A stretch of 64,000 nt of DNA. Source: Microvirga arsenatis (GTDB lineage Bacteria > Pseudomonadota > Alphaproteobacteria > Rhizobiales > Beijerinckiaceae). Where the stretch lies: assembly GCF_009910705.1 (NCBI RefSeq), contig NZ_JAAAXJ010000001.1:310001-374000 (forward strand), written 5' to 3'. The translations under genes and the position numbers were made by a program. This document shows, in pieces, positions 35,368 to 44,451 of the stretch (within the stretch, counting starts at the first letter, position 1; the number at the start of each line of letters is the position of its first letter). The notes beneath the pieces were generated by a model. The model searched no databases and was not told where the DNA came from. It worked only from the letters and a program-made list of their open reading frames with translations.

Positions 35368-38145
35368 TTGACCGATCCGAACGATATCCGCTCCGGCGGC
35401 CCCGCGGGGGACCAGCCGGCGAGCGACATCAAGCTGATCTCCATCGTCGACGAGATGAAGCGCTCCTATCTCGATTACGCCATGAGCGTGATCGTGAGCC
35501 GCGCTCTGCCCGATGCGCGCGACGGCCTCAAGCCCGTGCACCGGCGCATCCTCTACTCGATGCACGAGAACGGCTACACGCCCGACAAGAAATACGTGAA
35601 GTCCGCCCGCATCGTCGGCGACGTGATGGGTCAGTACCACCCGCACGGCGACAGCGCGATCTACGACGCCCTCGTGCGCATGGCGCAGGACTTCTCGCTG
35701 CGCCTCATGCTGGTGGACGGGCAGGGCAATTTCGGCTCGGTGGACGGCGACCCGCCGGCGGCCATGCGCTACACCGAGTCCCGCCTCGCCAAGGCGGCGA
35801 TGCCGCTTCTCGACGACATCGACAAGGACACGGTCGACTTCACCCCCAACTACGACGAGTCCAAGGAGGAGCCGGCGGTTCTGCCGGCGCGCTATCCGAA
35901 CCTGCTCGTCAACGGCGCGGGCGGCATCGCGGTCGGCATGGCCACCAACATGCCCCCGCACAATCTGGGCGAGGTCATCAACGGCTGCCTGGCCTTCATC
36001 GACAATCCGAACATCTCCGCCGAGGAGCTGATCGAGCACATCCCCGGTCCGGACTTCCCGACCGGCGCGCTCATCCTCGGCCGCTCGGGCATCAGGTCCG
36101 CCTACACCACGGGCCGCGGCTCCATCGTCATGCGGGCGAAGTCCGAGGTCGAGGAGATCCGGAAGGACCGCGAGGCGCTGATCTTCACCGAGATCCCGTA
36201 CCAGGTGAACAAGGCCTCGCTGATCGAGAAGATCGCGGAGCTGGTGCGCGAGAAGAAGATCGAGGGCATCGCGGATCTTCGCGACGAATCCGACCGCGAC
36301 GGCATGCGCATCGTGGTCGAGATCAAGCGCGACGCCATGGCCGACGTGGTGCTCAACCAGCTCTACCGCTACACCCCGCTGCAGACGAGCTTCGGCGCCA
36401 ACATGGTGGCGCTCAACGGCGGCCGCCCGGAGCTGATGACGCTCAAGGACCTGATCAAGGCCTTCGTCGACTTCCGCGAGGAGGTGGTCTCCCGCCGCAC
36501 CAAGTTCCTGCTCAACAAGGCCCGCGAGCGCGCCCACGTCCTGTGCGGCCTGGCCATCGCGGTCGCCAATATCGACGAGGTCATCCGCCTCATCCGCACC
36601 GCGCCCGATCCGAACGCCGCCCGCGAGGCGCTCATGGGCCGCGACTGGCCGGCGCACGACATCGCGCCGCTGATCGCCCTCGTGGACGACCCGCGCCACA
36701 GGATCAACGAGGACGGCACCTACCGTCTCTCCGAGGCCCAGGCCCGCGCCATTCTCGATCTTCGCCTGCAGCGCCTCACGGCTCTCGGCCGGGACGAGAT
36801 CGGCGACGAGCTGTCTAAGCTCGCGGCGGAGATCTCGGACTATCTCGACATCCTGCGCTCGCGCGCCCGCATCATGGGCATCATCAAGAACGAGCTGACC
36901 GAGGTTCGCGACGCCTTCGCCACCCCGCGCAAGACCCAGATCGTCGACTGGGATTCGGACGTGGACGACGAGGATCTCATCGCCCGCGAGGACATGGTCG
37001 TCACCGTGTCCCATGCCGGCTACATCAAGCGCGTGCCGCTCTCCACCTACCGGGCGCAGCGCCGCGGCGGCAAGGGCCGCTCGGCCATGACCACGCGAGA
37101 CGAGGATTTCGTCACCCGCCTGTTCGTGGCCAACACCCACACGCCGGTCATCTTCTTCTCCTCCGAAGGACAGGCCTACAAGGAGAAGGTGTGGCGCCTG
37201 CCGCTGGCGGCTCCCAACGCCAAGGGCAAGGCCCTGGTGAACATGCTGCCGCTGGCCCAGGGCGAGCGCATCACCACCATCATGCCGCTGCCCGAGGACG
37301 AGGCGTCCTGGGACAAGCTCGACGTGATGTTCGCCACCTCCCGCGGCACGGTCCGCCGCAACAAGCTGTCGGACTTCGTCCAGGTCAATCGCGGCGGCAA
37401 GATCGCCATGAAGCTGGACGAGGGCGAGCACATCGTCGACGTGCAGATCTGCTCGGAGAACGACGACGTGCTGCTGACCACGGCCAACGGCCAGTGCATC
37501 CGCTTCCCGGTCACGGATGTGCGCGTGTTCAAGGGGCGCGACTCCATGGGCGTGCGCGGCATCAAGCTGGAGGACGGCGACGCCATCATCTCCATGGCGA
37601 TCCTGCGCCATGTGGAAGCGACCGGCGAGGAGAGGGCGGCCTATCTCAAGATGCGCCGCGCGGTCACCGGCGAGCAGATGGGCTCGGATGCCGATGCCGC
37701 GGACGAGGCGGAGGAGGCTTCAGGCGAGAACTTCTCGCTCTCCCAGGAGCGCTACGCCGAGATGAGCGCGCAGGAGCAGTGCATCCTGACGATCTCCGAG
37801 AAGGGCTACGGCAAGCGGACGCTCTCCTACGAGTACCGCATCACGGGACGCGGCGGCAAAGGCATCACGGCCATGGCGGTCAACGGCCGCAACGGCAAGC
37901 TGGTGGCCTCGTTCCCGGTCGAGAACTCCGACCAGATCATGCTCGTCACCGACGGCGGCCAGCTGATCCGCGTGCCGGTGGACGGCATCCGCGTCGTCGG
38001 CCGCAACTCTCAGGGCGTCACCGTCTTCTCCACCCGCGACAAGGAGAAGGTGGTCTCGGTGGAGCACATCGAGGGCGAGGACGACGAGAACGGCGAGGGC
38101 GCCGACGACGCCACGACGGAAAGCGGCGAGGGTGCGGAGGAGTAA
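35368..38145 (+). CDS. gyrA: DNA gyrase subunit A
   Basis: GyrA is the breakage-reunion subunit of gyrase, which introduces negative supercoils. The 925-residue protein has the N-terminal [28 protein letters not shown] block (here [13 protein letters not shown]), the quinolone-resistance region [10 protein letters not shown] with wild-type Ser and Asp, and the catalytic Tyr in AMRYTE. The coiled-coil region and C-terminal beta-pinwheel follow, with the GyrA box QRRGGKG. An acidic tail ([12 protein letters not shown]) ends it, longer than in E. coli. An insertion rich in Asp/Glu/Ala is seen near residue 775 ([13 protein letters not shown]). It starts with TTG at 35368. A strong terminator follows. 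Confidence 0.97.
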   Translation: MTDPNDIRSGGPAGDQPASDIKLISIVDEMKRSYLDYAMSVIVSRALPDARDGLKPVHRRILYSMHENGYTPDKKYVKSARIVGDVMGQYHPHGDSAIYDALVRMAQDFSLRLMLVDGQGNFGSVDGDPPAAMRYTESRLAKAAMPLLDDIDKDTVDFTPNYDESKEEPAVLPARYPNLLVNGAGGIAVGMATNMPPHNLGEVINGCLAFIDNPNISAEELIEHIPGPDFPTGALILGRSGIRSAYTTGRGSIVMRAKSEVEEIRKDREALIFTEIPYQVNKASLIEKIAELVREKKIEGIADLRDESDRDGMRIVVEIKRDAMADVVLNQLYRYTPLQTSFGANMVALNGGRPELMTLKDLIKAFVDFREEVVSRRTKFLLNKARERAHVLCGLAIAVANIDEVIRLIRTAPDPNAAREALMGRDWPAHDIAPLIALVDDPRHRINEDGTYRLSEAQARAILDLRLQRLTALGRDEIGDELSKLAAEISDYLDILRSRARIMGIIKNELTEVRDAFATPRKTQIVDWDSDVDDEDLIAREDMVVTVSHAGYIKRVPLSTYRAQRRGGKGRSAMTTRDEDFVTRLFVANTHTPVIFFSSEGQAYKEKVWRLPLAAPNAKGKALVNMLPLAQGERITTIMPLPEDEASWDKLDVMFATSRGTVRRNKLSDFVQVNRGGKIAMKLDEGEHIVDVQICSENDDVLLTTANGQCIRFPVTDVRVFKGRDSMGVRGIKLEDGDAIISMAILRHVEATGEERAAYLKMRRAVTGEQMGSDADAADEAEEASGENFSLSQERYAEMSAQEQCILTISEKGYGKRTLSYEYRITGRGGKGITAMAVNGRNGKLVASFPVENSDQIMLVTDGGQLIRVPVDGIRVVGRNSQGVTVFSTRDKEKVVSVEHIEGEDDENGEGADDATTESGEGAEE

Positions 38146-38173
38146 GAGCCCCCGCTCAATGAAGAACGCAGAA

Positions 38174-38201
38174 CCCGCCGGTGCGAGCCGGCGGGCTTTT
38201 T
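38174..38201 (+). terminator. gyrA terminator
   Basis: The 8-bp stem CCCGCCGG/CCGGCGGG with loop TGCGAG is followed by C and five T residues, 28 bases after the gyrA stop. Confidence 0.9.
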
Positions 38202-38247
38202 GTTGATGCGGCTCACCGCTGCGTCACTACCGGTCCTGAATCGGGAG

Positions 38248-38844
38248 CTATTCCTTCGGGTAGCTCAGGGCGAGGCTCCTGATGCTTGGTTTGGCAGCCC
38301 GCATTGCGGGCGAGTTGGAAGGGAACTGCCTGTCGCTGGCCACAGCAGTCAGAGCCGCTTCCGGCGCCTTGTCACTGGTCCCGAAGATCGGATCGAAGCT
38401 GCACCCACCGGGAAGCTTGCCGAGCGCGCCACCGTTCCAATCATCGATCCTGCCGCCGTAATCCCATTCGAAACCATAAAGAGTGAAGGGCCTGCCGTTC
38501 GCCTTTTCGACAGCTTCGAGGGAAGCGCCAATGCGAATCCCTTGCGGGCCGCTCCAGCCTGAGCCTTCCAGGTCGATCCGGGCAGGGCGCCGAAGCCTCT
38601 TCTCGTCGGACCATAGCACCACCAGGCGGCGGGCCGGATCCTTGGGGAAGACGATGCTCGCCCTGACTTCCAGACCCTCAGGCTCGTAGACCGTCTCCTG
38701 AAGGACATTGGCGGCACCGAACGCGGCGACCAGGCGCTTGTGATCCGTGTCCCTGGCGAACGGCCCCTGGCAGGCAAGCTCATCAGCAAGCGTTTGGCTT
38801 GCCGTCACGAGGGGCGCTAAAAGAGCTAGGGCGAAGCGCAGCAC
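38248..38844 (-). CDS. Secreted protein of unknown function
   Basis: This 198-residue exported protein has a signal peptide MLRFALALLAPLVTASQTLA followed by DELACQGPF. The mature part has FAANVL-type (here FGAANVLQETVYEPEGLEVRA) and VVLWSDEKRLRRPARI segments and repeated references to W/G turns (GSGWSGPQGIRIG, SLEAVEKANGRPF). I do not recognise a family. The start is uncertain. The frame runs on upstream without an ATG that would give a signal peptide; GTG at 38844 gives a good one but has no clear SD. It lies 23 bases downstream of a 25-codon ORF with a strong SD and may be co-transcribed and coupled to it. Confidence 0.65.
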   Translation of the reverse strand: MLRFALALLAPLVTASQTLADELACQGPFARDTDHKRLVAAFGAANVLQETVYEPEGLEVRASIVFPKDPARRLVVLWSDEKRLRRPARIDLEGSGWSGPQGIRIGASLEAVEKANGRPFTLYGFEWDYGGRIDDWNGGALGKLPGGCSFDPIFGTSDKAPEAALTAVASDRQFPSNSPAMRAAKPSIRSLALSYPKE

Positions 38845-38867
38845 GGTTCGAGCCGTTCGGTCCGCGC

Positions 38868-38945
38868 TTACGAGAGGCTCGCCAGAGCCGCCGGGCTGAG
38901 CACGGCGATTGCGGTCGCGAAGACGACGAACAGGCGGAACATCAT
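38868..38945 (-). CDS. 25-residue hydrophobic small ORF
   Basis: This short frame encodes a peptide that is almost entirely a membrane segment or a signal peptide (MMFRLFVVFATAIAVLSPAA, ending LASLS). It is preceded by AGGAGA at good spacing for either of two adjacent ATGs (38945 and 38942), the best ribosome binding site in this transcription unit. It precedes the secreted protein gene at 38844 by 23 bases. It could be a real small membrane protein, or a leader peptide setting translation of the next gene. It is too short for homology to be judged by eye. Confidence 0.5.
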   Translation of the reverse strand: MMFRLFVVFATAIAVLSPAALASLS

Positions 38946-39063
38946 GGCGGCTCTCCTCAAACCCTGACCTAGGGTTAGCTGGACTATTCCATGCTCCTGT
39001 CCAGCCCGCCGTGCGGTGGCGCACCGCTTGCAGGGACGCCTCAATCCCGCTACGCCTTGGCGC

Positions 39064-39564
39064 ATGACCCGCACCGCCCTCTATACCGGCAGCTTCGACC
39101 CCGTCACCAACGGTCACCTGGACGTTCTGCGCCAGGCCTGCAGCGTGGCGGACAGGATCGTGGTCGCGATCGGCGTCCATTCCTCGAAAGCGCCGGTCTT
39201 TTCGGCCGAGGAGCGGGCGGACATGCTGCGCGAGGTCTGCGGGCCGATGCTCCAGGAGAAGGGAACCGCCCTGGACGTGGTGACCTTCAACGATCTCGCC
39301 GTGGACGCCGCCCGCCGGCACGGCGCGACGCTCATCGTGCGGGGGCTGCGCGACGGCACGGATTTCGACTACGAGATCCAGATGGCCTCCATGAACGCCG
39401 CCCTGGCGCCGGAGGTGCAGACCCTGTTCTTCCCGGCCTCGCCCGCCGTCCGCCCCATCACCGCCACGCTCGTGCGACAGATCGCGGCCATGGGCGGCGA
39501 TGTCTCGGCCTTCGTGCCGGGGCTTGTCGCCGAGCGCCTGAAGGCCAGATTCAGGCGGCCATAA
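39064..39564 (+). CDS. coaD: Phosphopantetheine adenylyltransferase
   Basis: CoaD joins ATP and 4'-phosphopantetheine to make dephospho-CoA, the penultimate step of coenzyme A synthesis. The 166-residue protein has the nucleotidyltransferase motif [12 protein letters not shown] (T/HxGH) at residues 8-19, an [12 protein letters not shown] substrate block at about 90-101, and [11 protein letters not shown] in place of the usual ISSTLVREIA near the C-terminus. Its length matches the family. The ATG at 39064 gives the conserved [13 protein letters not shown]. It is followed by the cyclophilin gene, as in other Rhizobiales. Confidence 0.96.
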   Translation: MTRTALYTGSFDPVTNGHLDVLRQACSVADRIVVAIGVHSSKAPVFSAEERADMLREVCGPMLQEKGTALDVVTFNDLAVDAARRHGATLIVRGLRDGTDFDYEIQMASMNAALAPEVQTLFFPASPAVRPITATLVRQIAAMGGDVSAFVPGLVAERLKARFRRP

Positions 39565-39596
39565 GTTTTCACCGTCCACAAGGGAGACACCCATCC

Positions 39597-40145
39597 ATGA
39601 AGCGTTTGCTCGCCGTCGGAGCGCTCGTTCTCGCCGGCCTCGTTCCGGCCGCCGCCCAGCAGGCCACGGATCCCCAGAACACGCTCTTCCTCGACACCAA
39701 GGACGGCCGCATCACCATCCGCCTGCGCCCGGATCTCGCCCCGAAGCATGTCGAGCAGATCAAGACCCTGACCCGCCAGGGCTTCTACAACGGCGTTCCG
39801 TTCCACCGGGTGATCGAGGGCTTCATGGCCCAGACCGGCGACCCGACCGGCACCGGCACCGGCAAGTCGAGCCTCCCCAACATTCCGGCCGAGTTCACCC
39901 AGACCCAGTACAAGCGCGGCTCCGTCGGCATGGCCCGCGCGCAGGACCCGAACTCCGCCAACAGCCAGTTCTTCATCTGCTACGAGGGCTGCGGCCCGCT
40001 CACCGGCCAGTACACGCTCTTCGGCGAGGTGGTCTCCGGCATGGACGTGGCGGACAAGATCAAGAAGGGCAATGCCGCGGCCAACGGCATGGTCTCGAAC
40101 CCCGACAGGATCGTGAAGGTTCAGGTGGCCGCCGACGCGAAATGA
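39597..40145 (+). CDS. ppiA: Periplasmic peptidyl-prolyl cis-trans isomerase (cyclophilin)
   Basis: This 182-residue exported cyclophilin speeds proline isomerisation in folding periplasmic proteins. The signal peptide (MKRLLAVGALVLAGLVPAAA) is clear. The domain has the family core FHRVIEGFMAQTGDPTGTGTG, GMARAQDPNSANSQFFI (active-site region) and YTLFGEVVSGMDV. It starts 32 bases after coaD with AGGGAGA upstream. Its stop overlaps the start of the TolA-like gene (ATGA). A cytoplasmic paralog lies at 40691. Confidence 0.93.
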   Translation: MKRLLAVGALVLAGLVPAAAQQATDPQNTLFLDTKDGRITIRLRPDLAPKHVEQIKTLTRQGFYNGVPFHRVIEGFMAQTGDPTGTGTGKSSLPNIPAEFTQTQYKRGSVGMARAQDPNSANSQFFICYEGCGPLTGQYTLFGEVVSGMDVADKIKKGNAAANGMVSNPDRIVKVQVAADAK

Positions 40146-40648
40146 TGCGTCCCTCGACGGCATGCGCGGCGCGGCGGCGCGCCGCCGCGCTCCTCCTGGC
40201 GGTGACGGTCGCTTCCCCGCTCGCAGCGCAGGGGCTTGCGCCCGCGACCGACCCGGATGAGGAGGAGCGCCGCCCCCCGCGCAGCCTGCCGGAGGGCCTG
40301 AGGGGCACGATCAGGCCGCGTCCCGAGGCGCCGGGCATCGGGCGGATCGACCGGATCGCCGACATCTTCCAGGCGATTCAGTCCTGCTGGCGCCCCCCGG
40401 CCGGCAGCGGTTTCTCGGGCCAGGAGATCACCTTGAGGCTCAGCTTCAAGCGCAACGGCGAGGTGCTGGGCCAGCCGCGGATCACCTACTACAAGGAAGG
40501 CACCCAGAAGGACCAGCGCGAGCCCTTCGTCCGAGCCGTGCGCGAGGCCTTCGAGCGCTGCACGCCGCTTCCGTTCACGGAAAGTTTCGGCCGGGCCATT
40601 GCCGGGCGCATCTTCTCCTTCCGTTTCGTCGATGCCCAGCCTATGTGA
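40142..40648 (+). CDS. Secreted TolA-C-terminal-like protein
   Basis: This 168-residue exported protein has a signal peptide (AAALLLAVTVASPLAAQG) and a Pro/Arg/Glu-rich linker. Its C-terminal domain, at about 70-165, is similar to the periplasmic tip of TolA/TonB: IQSCWRPP, LRLSFKRNGEVLG, AVREAFERCTPLPF. The two cysteines (SCW and RCTP) are placed as in the TolA disulfide. It lacks the inner-membrane anchor and helical stalk of TolA. The ATGA overlap with ppiA predicts translational coupling. A role in envelope integrity is inferred from the fold only. Confidence 0.65.
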   Translation: MMRPSTACAARRRAAALLLAVTVASPLAAQGLAPATDPDEEERRPPRSLPEGLRGTIRPRPEAPGIGRIDRIADIFQAIQSCWRPPAGSGFSGQEITLRLSFKRNGEVLGQPRITYYKEGTQKDQREPFVRAVREAFERCTPLPFTESFGRAIAGRIFSFRFVDAQPM

Positions 40649-40690
40649 GCGGGCAGACTATTCCTTTCCAAGCCAGCACAGGAGACCCCG

Positions 40691-41158
40691 ATGGCAGATC
40701 CGGAAAACACCCTCATCATGGAAACCACCAAGGGCCGCGTCGTCATCGAGTTGCGCCCCGACCTGGCTCCGGGACATGTGGAGCGCATCAAGACGCTCGC
40801 CCGCCGCGGCTTTTACGACGGCATCGCCTTCCATCGGGTGATCGAGGGCTTCATGGCCCAGACGGGCTGCCCGCACGGCACCGGCACCGGCGGCTCCGAC
40901 CTGCCGGACCTGAAGGCCGAGTTCAACGCCGAGCCGCATGTGCGCGGCACCTGCTCCATGGCCCGCACGAATGCCCCGCATTCCGCCAACTCGCAGTTCT
41001 TCATCTGCTTCGGCGACGCCCGCTTCCTGGACAAGCAGTACACCGTCTGGGGCAAGGTCACGGAGGGCATGGAGAACGTGGACAAGATCAAGCGCGGCGA
41101 GCCCGTGCGCGATCCCGACCGCATCGTCTCCATGAAGGTCGCGGCGGACGCGGCGTAG
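40691..41158 (+). CDS. ppiB: Cytoplasmic peptidyl-prolyl cis-trans isomerase (cyclophilin)
   Basis: This 155-residue cyclophilin without signal peptide starts MADPENTLIMETTKGRVVIEL. It has the FHRVIEGFMAQTGCPHGTGTGG and SMARTNAPHSANSQFFIC cores; the latter holds catalytic-loop residues. It is a paralog of the upstream periplasmic enzyme, with which it shares most core residues, and is probably an old tandem duplication retained as a cytosolic/periplasmic pair. The SD is GGAGA nine bases upstream. A cluster of palindromic repeats separates it from queA. Confidence 0.94.
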   Translation: MADPENTLIMETTKGRVVIELRPDLAPGHVERIKTLARRGFYDGIAFHRVIEGFMAQTGCPHGTGTGGSDLPDLKAEFNAEPHVRGTCSMARTNAPHSANSQFFICFGDARFLDKQYTVWGKVTEGMENVDKIKRGEPVRDPDRIVSMKVAADAA

Positions 41159-41171
41159 AACAATCCGTTGG

Positions 41172-41272
41172 GCGTCATCCCGGGGCCGCATCGCGGAACC
41201 CGGGATCGCATCACAGGATAGAGTGCCATTCTCGTCACGCGATCCCGGATCGCCTTCGGCGTCCGGGATGAC
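41172..41272. repeat. GTCATCCCGG palindromic repeat pair
   Basis: A full unit fills the ppiB-queA gap. It opens with GCGTCATCCCGGGG and closes with TCCGGGATGAC, with two inner CGGGATCGC/GCGATCCCGG segments in inverted orientation. The whole can fold into one long cruciform. It belongs to the same family as 5431-5675. Confidence 0.8.
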
Positions 41273-41286
41273 AGCTGAAAGCAACC

Positions 41287-42363
41287 ATGCGCGTCGACCT
41301 GTTCGATTTCGAGTTGCCCGAGACCAGCATCGCGCTCCGCCCGGTGGAGCCGCGCGATGCCGCGCGCATGCTCGTGGTCCGGCCGGAGAAGGGCGTGGAG
41401 GACCGCATCGTCCGCGACCTGCCGGACCTGCTGCAGCCCGGCGACGTGCTGGTGCTCAACGACACCAAGGTCATCCCCTCCCGGCTCTACGGCCTGCGCA
41501 TCCGCGAGGAGACGGCCGCGCGCGTCGAGATCATGCTGCACAAGAGGGAAGGCGCCGACCGCTGGCGCGCCTTCGCCCGGCCGGCCAAGAAGCTCAATGT
41601 GGGCGACCGCATCCGCTTCGGCGAGTCGTCCGAGAGCGCTGCCTGCGAGCTCGTGCGCCTCGATGCGGAGGTGGAGGAGAAAGGCGAGGGAGGCGACGTG
41701 GCCTTGCGCTTCTCCTTTGCCGGCGCGTTCCTCGACGAGGCCATCGCCCGGCTCGGGGAGCTGCCGCTGCCGCCCTATATCGCGGGAAAACGTCCGACCG
41801 ACGACAAGGACCTGCGCGACTACCAGACCGTCTACGCCAAGGACGAGGGCGCTGTTGCGGCTCCCACGGCCGGCCTGCACTTCACCGAAGATCTCTTCCG
41901 TCGGCTCGACGCGCGCGGCATCGCCCGCCACTTCGTCACGCTCCATGTGGGCGCGGGCACCTTCCTGCCCGTGAAGGCGGAGGACACGGAGGAGCACCGG
42001 ATGCATGCGGAATGGGGCTCCGTGTCGGAGGAGACCGCCAGGGCGCTCAACGAGGCGCGGGCGCGGGGAGGGCGGATCGTGGCGGTCGGCACCACCTCCT
42101 TGAGGCTCCTGGAAAGCGCCGCCCGGGAGGACGGGACCGTTGCGCCCTTCTCCGGCGATACCTCGATCTTCATCACGCCGGGCTACCGCTTCAAGGCGGT
42201 GGACGTGCTGATGACCAATTTCCACCTGCCGCGCTCGACCCTGTTCATGCTGGTCTCGGCCTTTTCGGGGCTGGATTGCATGAAGGCGGCCTATGCCCAC
42301 GCCATCGAAACAGGCTATCGCTTCTACTCCTATGGCGATGCGAGTCTGCTGTTTCGGCGTTGA
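41287..42363 (+). CDS. queA: S-adenosylmethionine:tRNA ribosyltransferase-isomerase
   Basis: QueA transfers and isomerises the ribosyl moiety of S-adenosylmethionine to preQ1-34 in tRNA, giving epoxyqueuosine. The 358-residue protein has [19 protein letters not shown] at the N-terminus, [44 protein letters not shown] and a C-terminal [13 protein letters not shown], all typical of QueA. The length is normal. tgt, which acts one step earlier, follows after 57 bases containing a partial intergenic repeat. Confidence 0.96.
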   Translation: MRVDLFDFELPETSIALRPVEPRDAARMLVVRPEKGVEDRIVRDLPDLLQPGDVLVLNDTKVIPSRLYGLRIREETAARVEIMLHKREGADRWRAFARPAKKLNVGDRIRFGESSESAACELVRLDAEVEEKGEGGDVALRFSFAGAFLDEAIARLGELPLPPYIAGKRPTDDKDLRDYQTVYAKDEGAVAAPTAGLHFTEDLFRRLDARGIARHFVTLHVGAGTFLPVKAEDTEEHRMHAEWGSVSEETARALNEARARGGRIVAVGTTSLRLLESAAREDGTVAPFSGDTSIFITPGYRFKAVDVLMTNFHLPRSTLFMLVSAFSGLDCMKAAYAHAIETGYRFYSYGDASLLFRR

Positions 42364-42370
42364 TACTCCA

Positions 42371-42402
42371 TGTCATCCCCGGCGTGCGGAAGGGGATCCC
42401 CT
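42371..42402. repeat. Partial GTCATCC repeat between queA and tgt
   Basis: GTCATCCCCGG at 42372 and a nearby GGGGATCCCC palindrome at 42392-42401 form a shortened member of the repeat family, wedged between queA and tgt. Confidence 0.5.
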
Positions 42403-42420
42403 CTTGGACAGAGATTCTGA

Positions 42421-43602
42421 ATGACCACCGAGACCTTCACCTTCACCGTCACCAAGACCGACGGGGCGGCGCGCACCGGCGAGATCCGGATGCCGCGCGG
42501 CGTCATCCGCACGCCGGCCTTCATGCCGGTGGGCACGGCCGCCACCGTGAAGGCCATGTATCCCGACCAGGTGAAGGCGCTGGGCGCCGATGTGGTGCTC
42601 GGCAACACCTACCACCTCATGCTGCGCCCCGGCGCGGAGCGGGTGGCGCGGCTCGGCGGGCTGCATCACTTCATGAACTGGCCCTATCCGATCCTCACCG
42701 ATTCCGGCGGCTTCCAGGTCATGTCCCTGTCGGCCCTGCGCAAGATCGACGAGACCGGCGTCACCTTCCAGTCCCATATCGACGGCTCGACCCATGTGCT
42801 GACGCCCGAGCGCTCCATCGAGATCCAGGGCCTGCTCGGCTCCGACATCCAGATGCAGCTCGACGAATGCGTGAAGCTGCCGTGCCCCGACGAGGTGGCC
42901 GAGAAGGCCATGCGCCTGTCCTTGCGCTGGGCGGAGCGCTGCCGGGTCGCCTTCGGCGAGCAGCCCGGCAAGGCCATGTTCGGCATCGTCCAGGGCGGGG
43001 CGGTCGAGCGGCTGCGGGTCGAGAGCGCTAAGGAACTCGCCGCCCTCGACCTCAAGGGCTACGCCATCGGCGGCCTGGCCGTGGGCGAGCCGCAGGAGGT
43101 GATGCTGCGCATGATCGAGACCGTCGAGCCGCACATGCCGAGGGAAAAGCCCCGCTACCTCATGGGCGTCGGCACGCCGGACGACATCGTGGAGGCGGTG
43201 CGCCGGGGCGTCGACATGTTCGACTGCGTCATGCCCACCCGCGCCGGCCGCCACGGGCAGGTCTTCACCCGCCACGGCCGCATGAACCTGCGCAACGCCC
43301 GCTTCGCCGAGGACACGCGGCCCCTCGACCCGGAGTCGAAATGCGTCGCATCGAACACCTATTCCAGGGCCTATCTGCACCACCTCGTCCGTTCCAACGA
43401 GATCCTCGGGATGATGCTGCTCACCTGGAACAACCTGGCCTATTACCAGGAGCTGATGGCCGGCCTGCGCAAGGCGATCGCCGAGGGGCGGCTCGAGGAC
43501 CATATCGGCGAGGTCAAGGAAGGCTGGGCGAGGGGAGAACGCGACAGCAAGGCCGAGCAGGGGCAGCACGCCAACAACATGGCCATGGCGGCAGAAGGCT
43601 GA
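42421..43602 (+). CDS. tgt: Queuine tRNA-ribosyltransferase (tRNA-guanine transglycosylase)
   Basis: Tgt exchanges guanine-34 for preQ1 in tRNAs with GUN anticodons. The 393-residue protein has the TIM-barrel signatures [32 protein letters not shown] (including the first catalytic Asp), GIVQGG and [12 protein letters not shown] (nucleophile region). It has the C-terminal [14 protein letters not shown]. The usual zinc motif C-x-C-x-x-C just before that reads ESKCVAS, so two of the three cysteine ligands are serines. This looks real in the DNA and is discussed as a finding. tRNA-Lys follows. Confidence 0.95.
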   Translation: MTTETFTFTVTKTDGAARTGEIRMPRGVIRTPAFMPVGTAATVKAMYPDQVKALGADVVLGNTYHLMLRPGAERVARLGGLHHFMNWPYPILTDSGGFQVMSLSALRKIDETGVTFQSHIDGSTHVLTPERSIEIQGLLGSDIQMQLDECVKLPCPDEVAEKAMRLSLRWAERCRVAFGEQPGKAMFGIVQGGAVERLRVESAKELAALDLKGYAIGGLAVGEPQEVMLRMIETVEPHMPREKPRYLMGVGTPDDIVEAVRRGVDMFDCVMPTRAGRHGQVFTRHGRMNLRNARFAEDTRPLDPESKCVASNTYSRAYLHHLVRSNEILGMMLLTWNNLAYYQELMAGLRKAIAEGRLEDHIGEVKEGWARGERDSKAEQGQHANNMAMAAEG

Positions 43603-43740
43603 TTTCCGGCAATCCTTGTCGTTTTTCCTGCTTGTCTTGAAAGACAACCCCGTTTTCACCCCGGCCTTGAGGAAAAGGCCGGCTCAGGGGGCTTTTCGAT
43701 TGACCTTGGCCCCGAGAGCCCCTATCTCGGGCCACTCTGG

Positions 43741-43816
43741 GAGCGCGTAGCTCAGCCGGTAGAGCATCTGACTTTTAATCAGAGGGTCCTGGGTTCGAGT
43801 CCCAGCGCGCTCACCA
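43741..43816 (+). tRNA. tRNA-Lys (anticodon TTT)
   Basis: A 76-base cloverleaf includes an encoded CCA. The acceptor GAGCGCG/CGCGCTC is perfect, the D arm begins AGCTCAGC, the anticodon stem is TCTGA/TCAGA around CTTTTAA (anticodon TTT) and the T arm is CTGGG-TTCGAGT-CCCAG. The discriminator base is A. It lies 138 bases after tgt. Confidence 0.97.
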
Positions 43817-43961
43817 CCTCCCCGAAAAATCTCCCGATCATGTGCGGCCATCCGGCGGGCCGCCCCGTCTGCATGGCCGATCCCCCGGGTTGGCCGTTGG
43901 CTTCGGAACGGCCTCGGCTCCCCGCCGAGAAGCTTCCTGCGGAGTTGCGCGTTCCGGAACC

Positions 43962-44198
43962 TTAGCGCTTCGGGGCCTTGCGGGCTGCCCTTTCCATGCC
44001 CCTGGGGTCGTTCTCGACCCCTTTCTTGAGCACCTTGGCTGCAGCCTCCTGTTCCTGTTCGAGGGGAGCGGGGATGGGTGCGGTGTCGCCTCGGGCTTCG
44101 AGGCCTTGCTCCTTCGGCTTCCGGCTTCCCGCCTTCGCGGCAGATTTCAGGGAGCGCAGAGCCTCGGGCTGCTGACCGTCCTGCATACGGTTGGGCAT
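43962..44198 (-). CDS. Small basic hydrophilic protein, unknown
   Basis: This 78-residue Lys/Ala/Glu/Gln-rich protein has no signal peptide or membrane segment and is predicted to be largely helical or disordered (for example EQEQEAAAKVLKKGVEND). The ATG at 44198 (MPNRMQDG) is preceded by GGAAGGA at ideal spacing, whereas the frame opening at 44225 is not. I do not recognise a family. It lies between tRNA-Lys and the sensor kinase, on the opposite strand. Confidence 0.6.
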   Translation of the reverse strand: MPNRMQDGQQPEALRSLKSAAKAGSRKPKEQGLEARGDTAPIPAPLEQEQEAAAKVLKKGVENDPRGMERAARKAPKR

Positions 44199-44451
44199 GG
44201 GTGCGTTCCTTCCAATCGGCGTCATCTCCGCCTCGCAAAGGCAATTCCCGTCGAGGCTTGGCGTTCCCTTGGCATGGCACCGCGCCCCCCTGCTGCTGGC
44301 GCTTTCGAGCTGCCTGTATCAAGCCGACGCACTTTTCACAGGTATCACCTCCGATTATATGCCATCCTTCCCTGATCCTTGATGCTTGTGTCGGATGGTG
44401 GAGCGGAGCCCATTCTGCTCATATGCTGCGCCCGACCACTTCGGATGATCG

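Noticed and set aside
35275..37611. A 778-codon frame antisense to gyrA
   Set aside because: No recognisable domain; gyrA on the plus strand accounts for it.
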